A stretch of 64,000 nt of DNA from Parasponia andersonii (lineage: Eukaryota; Streptophyta; Magnoliopsida; Rosales; Cannabaceae): contig JXTB01000002.1 in NCBI GenBank assembly GCA_002914805.1, positions 3,529,867-3,593,866 on the forward strand, in the 5' to 3' direction. Position numbers and translations under genes: made by a program. Below, one piece after another: positions 11,303-25,187 of this stretch. The first letter of the stretch is position 1; each line of letters starts with the position of its first letter. The notes beneath the pieces are model-generated. The model was not told the origin of the DNA, did not search any database, and saw nothing but the letters and a program-made list of their open reading frames with translations.

Positions 11303-12899
11303 TGTTGGAAATATATCTTAGAAAGCAGTTTCTTTATTTGGTATTTTAAATAATTTTTATTGGATTTAAGTGTTATCTATTTGTTATTAATAAATTCTAT
11401 ATTATGTCCCAATTATATACATATGATGTTTATATTTCTATTATGCAAATGCCTAAAAGTTTCCATGACTAAAAATGAGTAATAAAGAATTGTTCGTGTG
11501 AAGTGTTCACATGTAGGAGACTAAATTCTTTATTTCATTGTGTCTAAATTAAAAGTTCACATTCTACAAATAAAGATGGAACACTTTATTTTGCCATAAA
11601 ATGTAGTGTTATCTATTTCAATGGGATAGATAAAGTCTCAAATCATTAAAATATATGATTTAAGATAGAAACACTAGTGCATTTTAAGAAAGTTATAAGT
11701 GCATTGAACTAAACCAAGTGAAAATAGAATTTGATATTAAATATCATAACTCAATATTCTATCTTTCACTAGTTTAGTATTATTGTAAGATTACTTTAAT
11801 CCTAGTGATTGTCAGACTTACTTTCATAAGTATTATCTTTTTGACTTACGAAATGATTAGTTTCGATTATATGATTTGAACTCCGGTATCTTGGAAGATA
11901 AGATTTGTGAATTGACGAGAACATTCTTTATGATTTGAAAACCATACATATAATGTCACTTTAAGTTTTTCAAGGACTTGGATGATAAAAAACCGATGCC
12001 ATGTATTTACTTTGTGAATTTGACTGTGTTTGTATGAACAGTTGCAAACACGTAATCAATTATTATCCATTAGATGAAAAATGACAAGTAAAAATAAATA
12101 TGTACTAAAGAGGTAATACGATAATTTTACCTCACTAGTATAACATTGCATCGGGGGTATATCTACAAGTATAGTATATGTTAAATGGATCAAGTTAATT
12201 AAAGTATTAATTAGTTTCATAGAAAATATATAACATTTAGTCTAAGAGTATAATATTGGACCTATAATGAAGTGCCCCAATATTAATGGACAAGTCTTAA
12301 TTATGAATGTGAGTAGTTGGCACATTAGAGCTTAGACTATTAATTAAATGGTTAGTTGAGCCCAATAAGCCCATTAGGCTTTACATCACTCTAATACTTA
12401 GGAGAAAAATTCTCCTAAGATTTTGTATAGTTCTATATGCCATTCTCAGTTACAGTGACTGTAGAAAACGTAAGACAGAGAAAAAAAGAGTATGAGAGAA
12501 TCGAGCAACTGAAGGAGCAATCCCGAACTCGTTTACGGCTGCCTAGGGAGAGATACCCATAGCCGTAGATGTGCAATAAAGGAGAAGGAAGAACGTCTTC
12601 CAGATCATCCGTTCATCTTTCATTGGGAATCAAAAAGGTACCTACACACCGGATTATTCAACAGGCTCTAGAGAATAGTTAGGAAGGCTCAATGGTTATG
12701 AAGCGCTTCCTAGTTTTACTTAACCAAGATCCATAAATTGATTTATGTTAGATTAATGATCATACGTTTTTTGTTTTGTAAATTTTCAAGAAAAATTTTA
12801 AAATACCTATTCCATTATGTTCTTGATTTATTTACAAAACTACGGAAATCATTTTCGGAAAAATCATTTTTCGAAATTTATTTTTCAGAATTTCTATCA
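11303..12899 (+). repeat. 5' LTR of the nested Copia
   Basis: It starts TGTTGGAAATATATC and ends near CAGAATTTCTATCA. It aligns throughout with 18306-19970. A possible primer-binding site, TAGTACCAGAG, follows at about 12902-12912, again of initiator-Met-tRNA type with one difference. Confidence 0.85.
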
Positions 12900-13259
12900 A
12901 TTAGTACCAGAGACAGTTTTTTCGATGATCTAGCATATTTTTTTCATGTTAATTCTCTTTCATTTGATGATCTTTAATTTCTATGATGATCTCTGTGGTT
13001 ATATTTGGTCTTATTTATATTTATGAGTATGCTTTATTATGTATAATGATTGATTGATTTAATGAGTTTAAATGATAGTCAATTAGTTGTTACTATAAGT
13101 TTATGATCATGTGTTTTTTGTTATTAATTATGATTCTAGTATGTTCTTGATTTTCTATGTATTTACGTTTTATATTTATGATAAAACTATACATAGAAAG
13201 TCGTTTGATTTTTAATTGTGTTTTAGTTTTTGAGAAAAACTATTTAACAATTAAGTTAT

Positions 13260-13870
13260 AAATTTTTCGGATTTGGAAACGGTATGAGGCGGTGCACGCT
13301 AAGAGTTGTGCGCATTGCCTGTGTTGCGCAGTAGGGAGACCCACTCACTGGTCACACGGGAGTAGCCTCGCATGCTGGCCATACGGGTGGCATCCCATGC
13401 ACTAGCTGCGTGGGCGTTGCCTCACTCCTATGGCCATACGGGTGGCATCCCGTGCGCTTGCCCCACGGGCATTACCCCGTTTGTGGCCGCACGGGTAACA
13501 CCCCGTTCGCTAACTGCACGGGTATTGCTTCACTTCCGTGGTTGTGTGGGCTTTGTCTTGCTCCGATAGCCGTGTAGGCTTCGCCCTACTTCAGTGGGCC
13601 ACGTAGGTGTCGTCTTGCATGGTGGCCGCATGAGCACTTCGCGAGTACGTAGATGCATAGGATTTGTCCCATGCATGGCCATGCATGTGTCGTCTTGCAT
13701 GGTGGCCTAATGGGCACTTCGCGAGTACTTGGACGCAAGGAATTTGTCCCATGTGTGACTATGCAGGTGTCGTCTTGCATAGTGGTCGCATAGGTGTTAC
13801 ACAAGCAAGTGGACCCATGGGATTTGTCCCATGCATGACCGTGTGATATCCTTGGCTATCGTCCTCCCAA
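13260..13870. repeat. GC-rich degenerate minisatellite inside the nested Copia
   Basis: An abrupt GC-rich island in AT-rich surroundings. The right part has three units of exactly 80 bases starting at 13608, 13688 and 13768, each opening TGTCGTCTTGCAT and containing TTTGTCCCATG. The left part has units of about 53-55 bases starting near 13380, 13435 and 13488, with words such as ACGGGTGGCATCCC. Short open frames through it are by-products of the repeat. Its function in the element leader is unknown. Confidence 0.85.
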
Positions 13871-13952
13871 CAACTCCCCGTTCTAGTGTTCCAATCGGCA
13901 TCCCAATGTTGTTGATGTCAGATTATCCATTTTAGATAATTTCCTATTTTAA

Positions 13953-14290
13953 TTTTCAAAAGATTATCAATATTAGTTATCTAATAATTAATTTAAAGAT
14001 TTTAAATTAAAATATTGAATTTAAATTTAAAAATAATCTAACAGATTAATGTGATTAAATTTAATAAGATTAAATTTTCAAAAGATTATCAATATCAATT
14101 ATCTAATAATTAATTTAAAGATTTGAAATTCAAATATTGAATTTAAATTTAGAAATAATCTAATAGATTAATGTGATTAAATTTTTTAGATAATCAATAT
14201 TAATTATGTGATAATTAATTTGAGATTTAAAATTTAAAAGTTAAATTCAAATTTTTATATTTTATTTTAATGAGATTAAAATAATGATTT
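13953..14290. repeat. AT-rich ~122-bp tandem repeat
   Basis: Units start at 13953 and 14075 (TTTTCAAAAGATTATCAATAT), with a partial third from about 14183. Each contains TCTAATAATTAATTTAAAGA and AATAATCTAAYAGATTAATG. It lies right after the GC-rich block in the nested Copia interior. Confidence 0.8.
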
Positions 14291-15639
14291 GAAAACTATG
14301 AGATAATTTCAAATTTTGAAAATCCAATTAGTGAGAGATATTTAATTATGAGATAATTAAATTTACAATTCAAAATTTAAATTTAAAAGTTGAATTCAAA
14401 TTTTGAAATATTCAAGGAGATTTAATTTGGATTAAATATTTTAATTAAATAAATTATATTTTGTGAAAATCTTAATTATTTAAACTTGAATATTATCTCT
14501 CACAATTATTATTTAATAAAATCTTTTATGAAAAGATTGTTTAATTATTAAATAATATTAAATGCTAGAATGATTGATAATCATTAATTTTTATATTTTA
14601 TTAAATTCTATCAATACTTGATTATTATATTAATAATGTTGCATGCATATTCTATATAGAATATTTAATTACACGATCTTAGTAACATGTCATATGGGAT
14701 AGTAGAGCTACTCACATGCAAAATATGAACATGCTTACATAACTGATTTTAGGTAACTAAGTAAGTTAGGTAACTAGGTAAAATCATTAAATCTCTAATT
14801 ATAAAATATTGAGTAGGAGAAGGTATGAGATACATACGGTCTCTATTATCAGTTCATTATGTACTAGGATGAGTCTCGCATCAGAAACTTGTTGAACTCC
14901 CGCAAGAGGGTTTTCGTCTGGGTAGTACTGGAAATGAATTTCTTAGGATAAGGTATTAGGTGGAATATATGAGGTTGATAACTTGTAGGAGACAGTCTTA
15001 TATAGAAAGCTTAGTTATTGAAGCAACGGTTACACACTCAACTTATAATATTGATATCCTTCCGTAAGAGTTCTTATTAGTAGAGTAATTAGTAGAGTAG
15101 AGGACTAAATTAAATAGCAGTTAGAAATATGGGATATGAGATATTTGTCTTATTTTCTAAATGAAATTGTTTCAGTTTGATTTGTTAATTGTACGAATTC
15201 TCGTAGGAGGCTTGTAATTAATGGAAAATTGAATTACCATGAATATTAATGATAGCCCTAGGGATACTTCACTTGCATATTGTAAATTTTATTTTACATT
15301 ATGTTAATTATTCGAAATATTTATTACATGTTGTTTGCTATACTACATGGATTATTTATTTTCATTCAAGTAGACATGTCCTTAATTTCTTTACCCACTG
15401 TACTCACACACACATAACTTGTATGGTTAAACTATGTTGTCTAGATTAATATAACCTAGAGTTAATGCTTATGGCTGATATGGTATTAAGTTTTTACTCT
15501 CATATGTTTGTCCACATTCACTGGTGAGAATAGTGAAGAAAAATAAAGCATATATATAGTGAGAGAATCTTAGATAATTCATTGATACATGTTAACATAA
15601 GATGTCCAAAGTGTTACTACATGAAATTCAAGGAATTCC

Positions 15640-18190
15640 CATTAAAATGTTATACTAAATCTCAATGAGATACCTAATGAGCATCTTCACTAAGCTAAAG
15701 TAGCTAAAGGTGAATTTTCTAATCTCTAACTAAAAGAAAAATGTCTCCTATATAGCATTAAAGATATTGAAAGAAAATTGTTAGGGATACCTATACAATA
15801 CTTGATTGGAAGGGAATAACAATTTATTATTTATTAACTTATTTTAGTGGATAACTTAATGAATCTTGGATAGAATCCGAGAATCATTAACCACATTTGT
15901 ATGTCTGTTATAAAGGGTTCTATGGAAACCAAAGGGTTTAGTGAAGGTAAGTTAACTAAGAGTAAGGACTACAATAGCTATAGTGCCTAAGGACTACAAT
16001 AGCTATAGTGCCAGTACATAAAATAAGAAAATTTTAAATTCATATTTGATGAATTTATGAATTAGGACATTAAAAATTGTCAAGCATTTAAGAGAAATTT
16101 GATTTTTGTTTCATATTTGATGAAATAATATTATTCTGTTTGTCTCAATAACAAAGTTTCCATGTAAAAGAATAATATTCTTAATTGCACAAAATGACAT
16201 TTTTTTAGCTTATATTATTCTTGTTTTGTATGATACTAATAATGATGAGATTGAACATGATAAATCTAATCATAAAAAAGTGAGTGAGTATGTAGAATAA
16301 AATATATTTATACTTCGGTTATATTAACTTAAATATGATCCAAAAATTGGTTAAGAATAGGCATATAAACTTGTTAGAAGTCATACATTCACCAATCTGT
16401 GAATCCTATCTGGAAGGTAAAATAACAAAAGGTCATTTGTTAGAAAAGAATTAAGAGTACAAGATTGTTTAAAAACAATACATATTATTATCTGTACCTT
16501 GAGCAATCAAGCCTATTGAAGTTTTGAATATATCATTATGAATGATTATTCAAAATTTTATTATATTTTCCTAATTTTATTGCTAATTAAATTCTTTCGA
16601 AAATTTCAAAGAATTGAAAGCGGAAACGAGAATGAAATTGGAAAAAGTATAAATACTCATCGATTAGATTGAAATGTTGAATACCTCTATAGAGAATTCT
16701 TAGGAATATCTCACAGATTATGAATACTTTTAGTTATGATTAAGTTATTGTTCAATTATTCATTATTATGAAATCTTTTGGGATATGTCTTCGAGACGGT
16801 AATATGCCTACTAACAGAGTTCCATCTAAGTCAATACCTAAGACACTATTTTGAAATATAGAAAGGACATAAAGCTAGTTTATGTCATATCTATATTTAT
16901 GGCTATCCAGCATATGTGTTGAAAGAGAAAATGACTAAGTTGGAATCACAATCTGAATTATATCTATTTATAGGAAACCAAACGAAATAGAAGGATGTTA
17001 CTTCTATAATACTGAAGTAAGAGAGTATTTGTTAGAACAAATATCTTTTACTTGGGAGAAAACTATATAAAGTATTTAACCCTATAATAAGTTATTTTTT
17101 AAAGAAATAACTGATGATATAATCAGTCTATCTATGAAAAATAAATTAGAGTAAGCACTTAGGAAGGATAAATCATTGAAAAATCAATATATATCAAACT
17201 CTCATTGTAGTGAGAGGATTGTGAGATAATCTGGTAGATATTTAGGAATAGGAGAATCCTATAACCTAGGATCTGATTACTTTATCTACAAAAAGATAAT
17301 AGATGATATTGGTATAGATCTTTAGCAAAAACCAATGAAATCCACATTAGAGTCTATGTACTCTAACAAAATCTAGGATCTTATAGATAGGCGTAAATTA
17401 GTCTATAAGAGAAAAAAGAAGAATAGACAAAAGAGTAAAGAATTTCAAAGCAAGTTAGTTGCAAAAGGATTATATACAGAAAGAATATCTATTCTGTTGT
17501 TATGATCAAGTCTATTGATATACTCTTTTCCATAATCGTATCTTTTGATTATGAGATATAGCAAATGAGATTCAAGATAGCTTTCTTGAATAGCAATCTT
17601 GACGACTGTATCTAAAAGGTACAATCAGAGAGATTCATTTAAAAAAGCTAAAAAAGCAAAGTTTGAGAAACTTTAGAGATCTAATTTATAAACTTAAGTA
17701 TTTATTTAGAATTTATTAATTTTATTGATACATAGACGAATCTTGTATCTATTAAAGATTTAGAGCAGCAAAGTGATTTTTCCGGTTTATACATATTGAT
17801 GATATACTAATTATTAGGAATGATATAAGATGACAATCATCAATAAGAATTCGGTTAGTACAATAGCATAATATTTATTATGCTGTTGAAATAGTAAGTT
17901 GTTACTAATCCAATCTAGAACCTGAATATAAACTTATAGTCAAGTGTATCCTTAAGTATCTTAAGAGAAATAAGAACTAGAAAGATCTGACTTACGTAAG
18001 ATATATTAATTCGAATGCTCGATATGAAAATATATTCTAGAGGATCAACTTTTTGTTATGTGTTAATTCTAGTAGGAAAATATTGTAGTGAGTCAGATAG
18101 CCTCAGTAGAAGAACCTTACTGATTTATTTACCAAATTTTTAGCAATCAAAGTATTTGAGAATTAGCTGGAAGAAATGGGACTACGTAAT
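15640..18190 (+). pseudogene. Decayed Copia gag-pol remnant (nested element)
   Basis: Short stretches in several frames still read like Copia polyprotein, from a region near the protease/integrase boundary (about 15850-16000) to the RNase H end (about 17900-18190). No long frame survives and breaks are too many to count. Annotated as a fossil only. Confidence 0.6.
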
Positions 18191-18305
18191 ATATTACATC
18201 TTTAGCAATTAAGTCGCAGTGGTGCCATGACACCATATAACCAGCGCTGCAGTGCCACTCTTGCAGTTGTGATGGCTCCGCGGTGCCACATACTGGCACC
18301 ACAAT

Positions 18306-19970
18306 TATTGGAAATATATTCTAAAAAATAGTTTCTTTGTTTGGTATTTTAAATAATGTTTATTGGATTTAAGTGTTATTTATTTGTAGTCAATAAATTC
18401 CATATTATATCCTAATTAAATATATGTGATGTTTATATTTTCTATTATGTAAATATCTAAAAGTTTCCATGACTAATAATGAGTAATAAAGAACTGTTCG
18501 TGTGAAGTATTTGCATGTGGGAGACTAAATTCTTTATTTCATTATGTTTAAATTAAAAGTTCACATTCTGCAAATAAAGATGGAAGATTTTATTTTGCTA
18601 TAGAATGTAGTGTTGTCTATTTCAACAGGATTAATGAAATCTCCAATCATCGAAGTGTCTGACTTCGGATAGAAATACTAGTGTGTTATAAGAAAGTTAT
18701 AAGTGTATTGAACTGGACTAAGTGAAAATATAATTTGAGGTTAAATACTGTAACTCAATATTCTATCTTTCACTCATCTAGCACTATTGTAAGATTACCT
18801 TAATCCTAGTAATTATCAAACTTGCTTTCATGAGTTTTATTTTTTTGACTTACTAAAGGACTAATTCTGATTATATAGTACAAACTCTAGTATCTTGGAA
18901 TATAAGATTTGTGAATTGATGAGAATGCTCTTCATGATTTGGACACCATGCATATAATATCACTTTGAGTTTTTTTAAAGACTTGGATAATAAAAAACTA
19001 GGCGCCAGCTATTCACTTTATGAATTTAATTGTATTTGTATAGGCAGTTACAAACACGTAGTTAATTATTATCCATTAGATGAAAAATGGTAAGTCAAAG
19101 GTAAATATATACTAATGGGGTAATATGGTAATTTCACCTCACTAGTACGACATTATATCGGAGTATATCTATAAGTATAGTATATGTTAAATAGATCAAA
19201 TAAATTAAAGTGTTAATTAGCTTCATAGAAAATATATGACATTTAGTCTAAGAGTGTAATATTGGGCTTATAATGGAGTGTCCCAATATTAATGGACAAT
19301 ACCCAGTCATAATTAAGAGTTATTATGATTGTGTGTAGCTGACCTATTGGAGTGTAGACTATTTGGATCTATAAGGTCTTCTGTCTAGCTCACACATAGC
19401 CCAATATTAATTGAATAGTCAGTGGAGCCGAATAAGCCCATTAGAGTTTATATCACTCTAATACTTAAGAGAAAAGTTCTTCTAAGCTTCTGTATAGTTC
19501 CACATGCCACTCTTAGTCATAGTGACTGTAGAATACGTAAGACACAGAGAAAAAGAGAGAGTGTGAGTGAACCGAGCAACTGTGGGAGCAATCTTGAGCT
19601 CGTTCATGGCCGCCGAGGGAAAGATACTTATAGCAGTAGACGTGCAATCAAGGAGAAGGAAGAGCGTCTTCCGGATCATCCGCTTATCTCTAATTGAGAA
19701 TTTAGAAGGTGCTCACATATCATATCATTCAACGAGCTGCAGAGAATAGACATAAAGACTCAATAGTTATGAAGCGCTTTCAGGTTTTATCTAAACCAAG
19801 ATCTATAGATTGATTTATGTAAGATCAATGATCCTACATTTTTGTTTTATAAAGTTTCAAGAAAAATTTTAAAATACCTATTCTGTTGCATTCTTGATTT
19901 GTTTACAAAACTGCAGAAATCATTTTTGAAAAAATTATTTTTTGAAAATTATTTTTCAGAATTTCCAACA
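18306..19970 (+). repeat. 3' LTR of the nested Copia
   Basis: It starts TATTGGAAATATATTC and ends ATTTCCAACA. It is slightly longer than the 5' copy because of small insertions, including an extra stretch near 19300-19420. Homology with the other copy is continuous. Confidence 0.85.
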
Positions 19971-20769
19971 GCAACTCCATCACCTGGGTAGAGAATTTTT
20001 TTTAGGTCAAATTTTGATCTAACTAAGGTATATGGTCTCGGTTTTGGATAGAATTAAGTCGTTTTCGACTTAATTCAAGGAGTTTCAACCTAAAACTTAA
20101 CTAGTTAGTTTTATTTTCTCAACCCATTTTTAATACGACCCACACTTTATCCATTGAAAACTCTATTTGGTTTTAAGAGTTGATAAAAATGCTTAAAACT
20201 TAGTCGATCATTCATTAATATTTGTGTATTAAAATTTTCAATTTAATATTTTGGGCATTTTCTTTGCACTATTTGTTTAAATATTTTGAAATAGATGAGT
20301 TGAAATAATATGTTGTCAAAGTAACCTCTATTGTATAAATTTATTTATTTTGAAATATTTAAATAATTGTGTGTTTATTATTCATGGGAATAATTACTGG
20401 CCCAAAAAAAGGTGGTTATTTGGCCGAATAATGAGCACACCTGCAGTTATAGATATATGATGGTTATTAAGTTTCCATGAAGATAGTAAATCAGCTCAAA
20501 TGAAGATATACTATCTGATAAGATTTACTATCAATATTTGATTACTACACTGAAGAATACCATTTACAAGTTAATAAGTCGGATCAAAGGAAGGCTTATT
20601 AATGTTATTCTAGGTATCTTGTGATGGGAGTCCACTTTATATGTTCATATCATACTAGTGTAGCTTATTTTTGTAGGCTGAGTTTATGACATGTTTTAAT
20701 GTGAGCTGTTATTTTTTTTGTTTTTGTTCTCTGTTCAATTTCTGTTTCAAGCATATTTACTAATTTGAA

Positions 20770-23700
20770 TTCAATTTTTGTGCTTAGCAGCACAAACTTC
20801 AAGAAGTATAAAGAGTACGTTATAATTGTGCTCGCTTGCATGAATTTGGACCTTACACTCAGGAAAGATAAACATGCTGCTCTTACAGATGAATGTTCTG
20901 CTACGGGTATTAAGAACTTTGAGCAGTAGGAACATTCTAATTGCATGAGTCTTATTATCATGAAACATTCTATACCCGAGACCATTAGGGACATTGTGCC
21001 AGAGGTTGATAATGCTAAGGCGTTCCTTAACGCAATTGCAGAACGTTTCCAAAAGAATGAAAAAGCAGAAACAAGTACCATGCTGAGCAATTTGCTTACT
21101 ATGCATTATAAAGGTAAATAGAACATCAGGGAGTACATCATAGAAATGCCGAATCTGACTTCAAAACTAAAGGCATTTAAGTTAGAAATGTCGAATGACT
21201 TACTCGTGCAATTAGTTCTACTATCTCTTCTGCCACAATTCAGTCAATTTAAAGTGAGCTACAATACCCATAAAGAAAAATGAACTCCTAATGAGCTCAT
21301 ATCTCAGTATGTGCAAGAAAAAGATAGATTGAAGCGAGATAAGACAGAGAGTGCTCACTTAACAACAACTTCTTAAGATAAGAAAAGAAAAAGGACTAAG
21401 GATAAAGGAGCTGCATTTGGGACTTCATATAATAAATTGCAAAAGAAATAAGACGAGGAATCAGTTTTTTCTTCTGCAAGAAGGTAGGACATATGAAGAA
21501 GGAATGTCCTAAGTACACCGCTTGGCATGTCAAGAAGGATAAACTTCTCAATTTTGTTTTTCTGAGGTTGATTTTGCTTTTATACTCAATCATACTTAGT
21601 GGGTGGATACCGGTGCCACTGCTCACATAAGTATGCCTATGTAGGGTTGTCTGAGGAGCCGTCTGCTAAGTGATGCTAAAAGATACATTTATGTGGGAAA
21701 TGAAGATATAGTTACAGTATAGGCAATAGGTCTATTTAGGTTGTAATTAGGCTCCGATTTATTTTTGGATTTGGATGAGATATTTGTTGTACCATCATTT
21801 AGACGGAATTTAATTTCTATTTCAGTATTGGATAAATCTAGTTATTCTTGTTCATTTGGAAATAATAAATTTAGTTTTTTTCGAAATTCCAATATTATTG
21901 TGACTGGTGCTTTAATTGATAATTTATATAAAGTCGACAGTATTACCTCAATTAATGAAACTTTGCATGTCGAGAAACATGGTACAAAACACAAAATCAT
22001 TGAGAATTCCTCTATATTATAGCATAAGTGATTAAGGCACATCTCTAAACAAAGAATACAACGTCTTGTTTCAGATAGAATTCTTGACCCACTTGACCTC
22101 ACAGACTTCACAATTTGTATTGAGTGTATTAAAGGTAAATAGACAAATATACGCAAATTAGGTGCCAATAGGAGTTCCGGTGTGTTAGAATTTATACATA
22201 TTGATATATGCGGTCTGTTTCCTACGGCTTTATGGAATAGCCAATAGTATGCCATCATATTCATAGATGATTACTCTCGCTGTAAGTACCTATATTTAAT
22301 TCATGAGAAGTCACAATCCTTGGATATATTTAAAGCTTTCAAAACTGAAGTTGAAAATTAATTTGACAAGAAAATTAAAGCTGTTAAATCTGATCGTGGT
22401 GGTGAATGCTACAATAGGTATGATGGATTCAGTGAACAATATCCAGGACCTTTTGTCCAGTACCTAGAGGAATGTAGAATCGTCCCATAATACACACTGT
22501 CAGAGAAACCTAGTATGAATAGTGTTGCTAAGCGATGAAACTGAACACTTAAGGACATAATGAGGAGCATGATTGGTCATTCCTCCTTAATTGAATCACT
22601 TTGGGGAGAAACACTAAAAACTGCAGTTTATTAGTAGCTAAATTTCCATATGAATTATGGACAGGCAAGAAGCCTAGTATTAAGCACTTGCATATTTGGG
22701 ATTGTCCGGCTAAGGCAATGCCATATATGCCACATGAAAAGAAACTGGACTCAAGAATAATAAGCTGCTATTTTGTTGGCTACGCTAAAAGATTTAAAGG
22801 TTTTAAATTCTATGATTCCTCTAATAAGTCTTTTTTCGAGACGGGTAATGTGAGATTCCTTAAGAATGTTAAGTTTAGAGGGGAGATAAGGTAAGGGATA
22901 TTATCTTTGAGGAGGAATTTGTTTCTCTTCCTACAGTTACTATTGAAAGTGATAAGGCTCCTTTGTTTGACATTATTCAAGAAGTAAATCTAGAAATTCA
23001 AGACAATATTCTACAACTCCCTATTCCATATAAGGAAGTTGCTCTTGAAGAGCAACCTCAATAACCTCAAGAGGAAGTGGCATTAAGGAGATCTATTAGG
23101 GAAAGAAGAAACGTGATTCCAGATGATTACATCGTCTATCTCTTAGAATATGAGTTTGATATAAGAGTGGAAAATGATTTAATCAATTTCACTCAAGCCA
23201 AACAAAGTTCAAAATCCCAACAATGGATCGCTGCTATATAGGATGAGATGAAATCCATGAAAGACAACGATATTGGGACCTCGTCGAATTGCCAACAGGA
23301 AAGAAACCTATAAAATTAAAAGAGATTCTAAAGGCAACATCGAGAGATTTAAGACTCGTCTAGTTGCCAAGAGTTTCACTCAGAAAGAAGACATTGACTA
23401 TAAAGAGACTTTCTCTCTAGTTTCTTCGAAAGACTATTTCAGAATAATTATGGTACTAGTAGCTCATTTTGAATTGGAGCTACATCAGATAGATGTAAAG
23501 ATTATGTTTCTCAATGATGATATTGAGGAAACGATTTATATGGTATAGTCAGAAAACTTTATAACTAGAGATCCAAAATCTATGGTCTGTAAACTAAAGA
23601 AATCTATCTATAGTCTCAAACAAGCATCCAGTTAATGATATCATAAGTTCCATCAAGTTATTTCTTTTTCTGGTTTTAAAGAAAATACGATAGATGGATG

Positions 23701-24740
23701 TATTTATTACAAGTTTAGTGGGAGCAAATGTATCTTCCTTGTCTTATATGTCGATGACATATTTTTGGCAAGCAATGATATAAGCATACTGCATGAAACC
23801 AAGAGATTTCTATCAAACAAATTTGTGACGAAAGATCTTAGGGATACCTCTTTTATATTAGGGATTAAAATACACTAAGATCGCACTCAAGGAATTCTTG
23901 GATTATCACAAAAGAGCTATATCAAAAAGGTGCTTGATAGATTTGGCATGAGCAAATGTACCCCAAAAGATACATTCATTGCTAAGGATGATAAATTCAG
24001 TCTCATTCAATACCCCAAGAATGAGTTTGAAGCTAAAGAAATACATAAGATCCTTTTTGCATCTATAGTAGGGAGTCTAATGTATGCTCATATGTGTACG
24101 TGTCTAGATATAACATATATAGTTGGAGTGTTAGGCAGATATCTAAGCAACCCTGGTATGGACCACTGGACCACATCAAAAAGGGTTTTACAATATTTAC
24201 AGAGAACAAAAGATTATATCCTCATAAATCAGAGATCTGATCGTTTGAAGATCGTGGGGTATTTCGACTCCGATTATACTGGATGCCTAGATAGTAAGAG
24301 ATCCACTTCAGGCTATATTTACCTACTTGCCGGAGGAGCTGTATCATGGAAAAATGCTAAGCAGATGCTCACAGCTTCTTCCACCATAGAGGTAGAATTT
24401 ATAGTTTATCATGAAGCATCGAATCAAGGGATATGACTACAGAATTTTGTCACTGGGCTGCGAAGTGTCGATAGCATTGAAAAGCCATTGAAGATTTATT
24501 GTGGTAATAAAGTCGTTGTTTTTTATTCCAGTAACAACAGAAACTCGTCAAAATCTAAACTCATAGACATTAAGCTTTTAGTTGTTAAAAAAAGAGTTCA
24601 AAGTTATCTAGTATCTATAAAACATATCAGAACTAACTCAATGTTGGCGGATCTGCTCACCAAATGTCTAACGCCTAAGGTGTTTCATGAGCATACTGCT
24701 CATATGGGTGTTGTACCATTTAAGGATGTTCAGAATTAGT
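20770..24740 (+). pseudogene. Copia gag-pol remnant (outer element)
   Basis: In order: gag-like sequence (about 20770-21450), a CCHC zinc knuckle (about 21470-21510), a protease segment with the DTGATAH signature (about 21606), integrase (about 22020-22900), reverse transcriptase with YVDDI (about 23190-23900) and RNase H (about 24060-24740). The order is Copia-specific. At least a dozen breaks interrupt it; it is a fossil and cannot make a polyprotein. Confidence 0.9.
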
Positions 24741-25187
24741 GGGAGTTAGATTTTACAAGTTCTCTTGTGATAGGCATATTTATTATTTGATATCAATAAA
24801 GTGATAGTTTTCTTTTACATTCTAAATTTATATTTTTATTTTCTTTTTATCTGTTGTTTTGCATAAAGAGAAAGACTGAGGTAAATTCGTTTGAATCATA
24901 AAGTGGGACCAAATGAAAATTGGCATGTAAGATCATTTTTTATGTAATTTCTATACCACATATCCACACTTGATCTGTGTCATTGTGTATATTAATTTAG
25001 TAATCATTGATATATTTAGTTACCTACCTAAATGCAATGAAGGCCGCTTTGGTTTCATGTTGATATACAAGATGGTTTAGATCATCATTTTAAGGAGTAA
25101 TTTCTTAATAGACAGCAATAAAGTACGCAATAAAATTTTCATTATATAATTGTCTTAGGAAAAACCCATATAACCCGAATGGAAGAT

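Larger units (their letters stand above)
11303..19970 (+). mobile_element. Nested second Copia element, heavily decayed
   Basis: Two related long LTRs (11303-12899 and 18306-19970, about 1.6 kb each) with complementary ends (TGTTGGAAAT and ATTTCCAACA) bound an internal region of about 5.4 kb. Flanking bases ACAAC (left) and GCAAC (right) could be a 5-bp target duplication with one change. The interior holds a GC-rich repeat block, an AT-rich tandem repeat, and strongly eroded gag-pol remnants (about 15640-18190) still recognisable as Copia. It sits inside the leader of the outer element, so it arrived later. Broken in very many places. LTRs differ at about one base in ten. Confidence 0.85.

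Noticed and set aside
13372-13846. Open frames on both strands in the GC-rich block
   Set aside because: They follow from the repeat units lacking stops by composition; no protein family is recognised.
19422-19749. Overlapping short open frames
   Set aside because: They lie inside the 3' LTR of the nested Copia and are matched by similar sequence in the other LTR.
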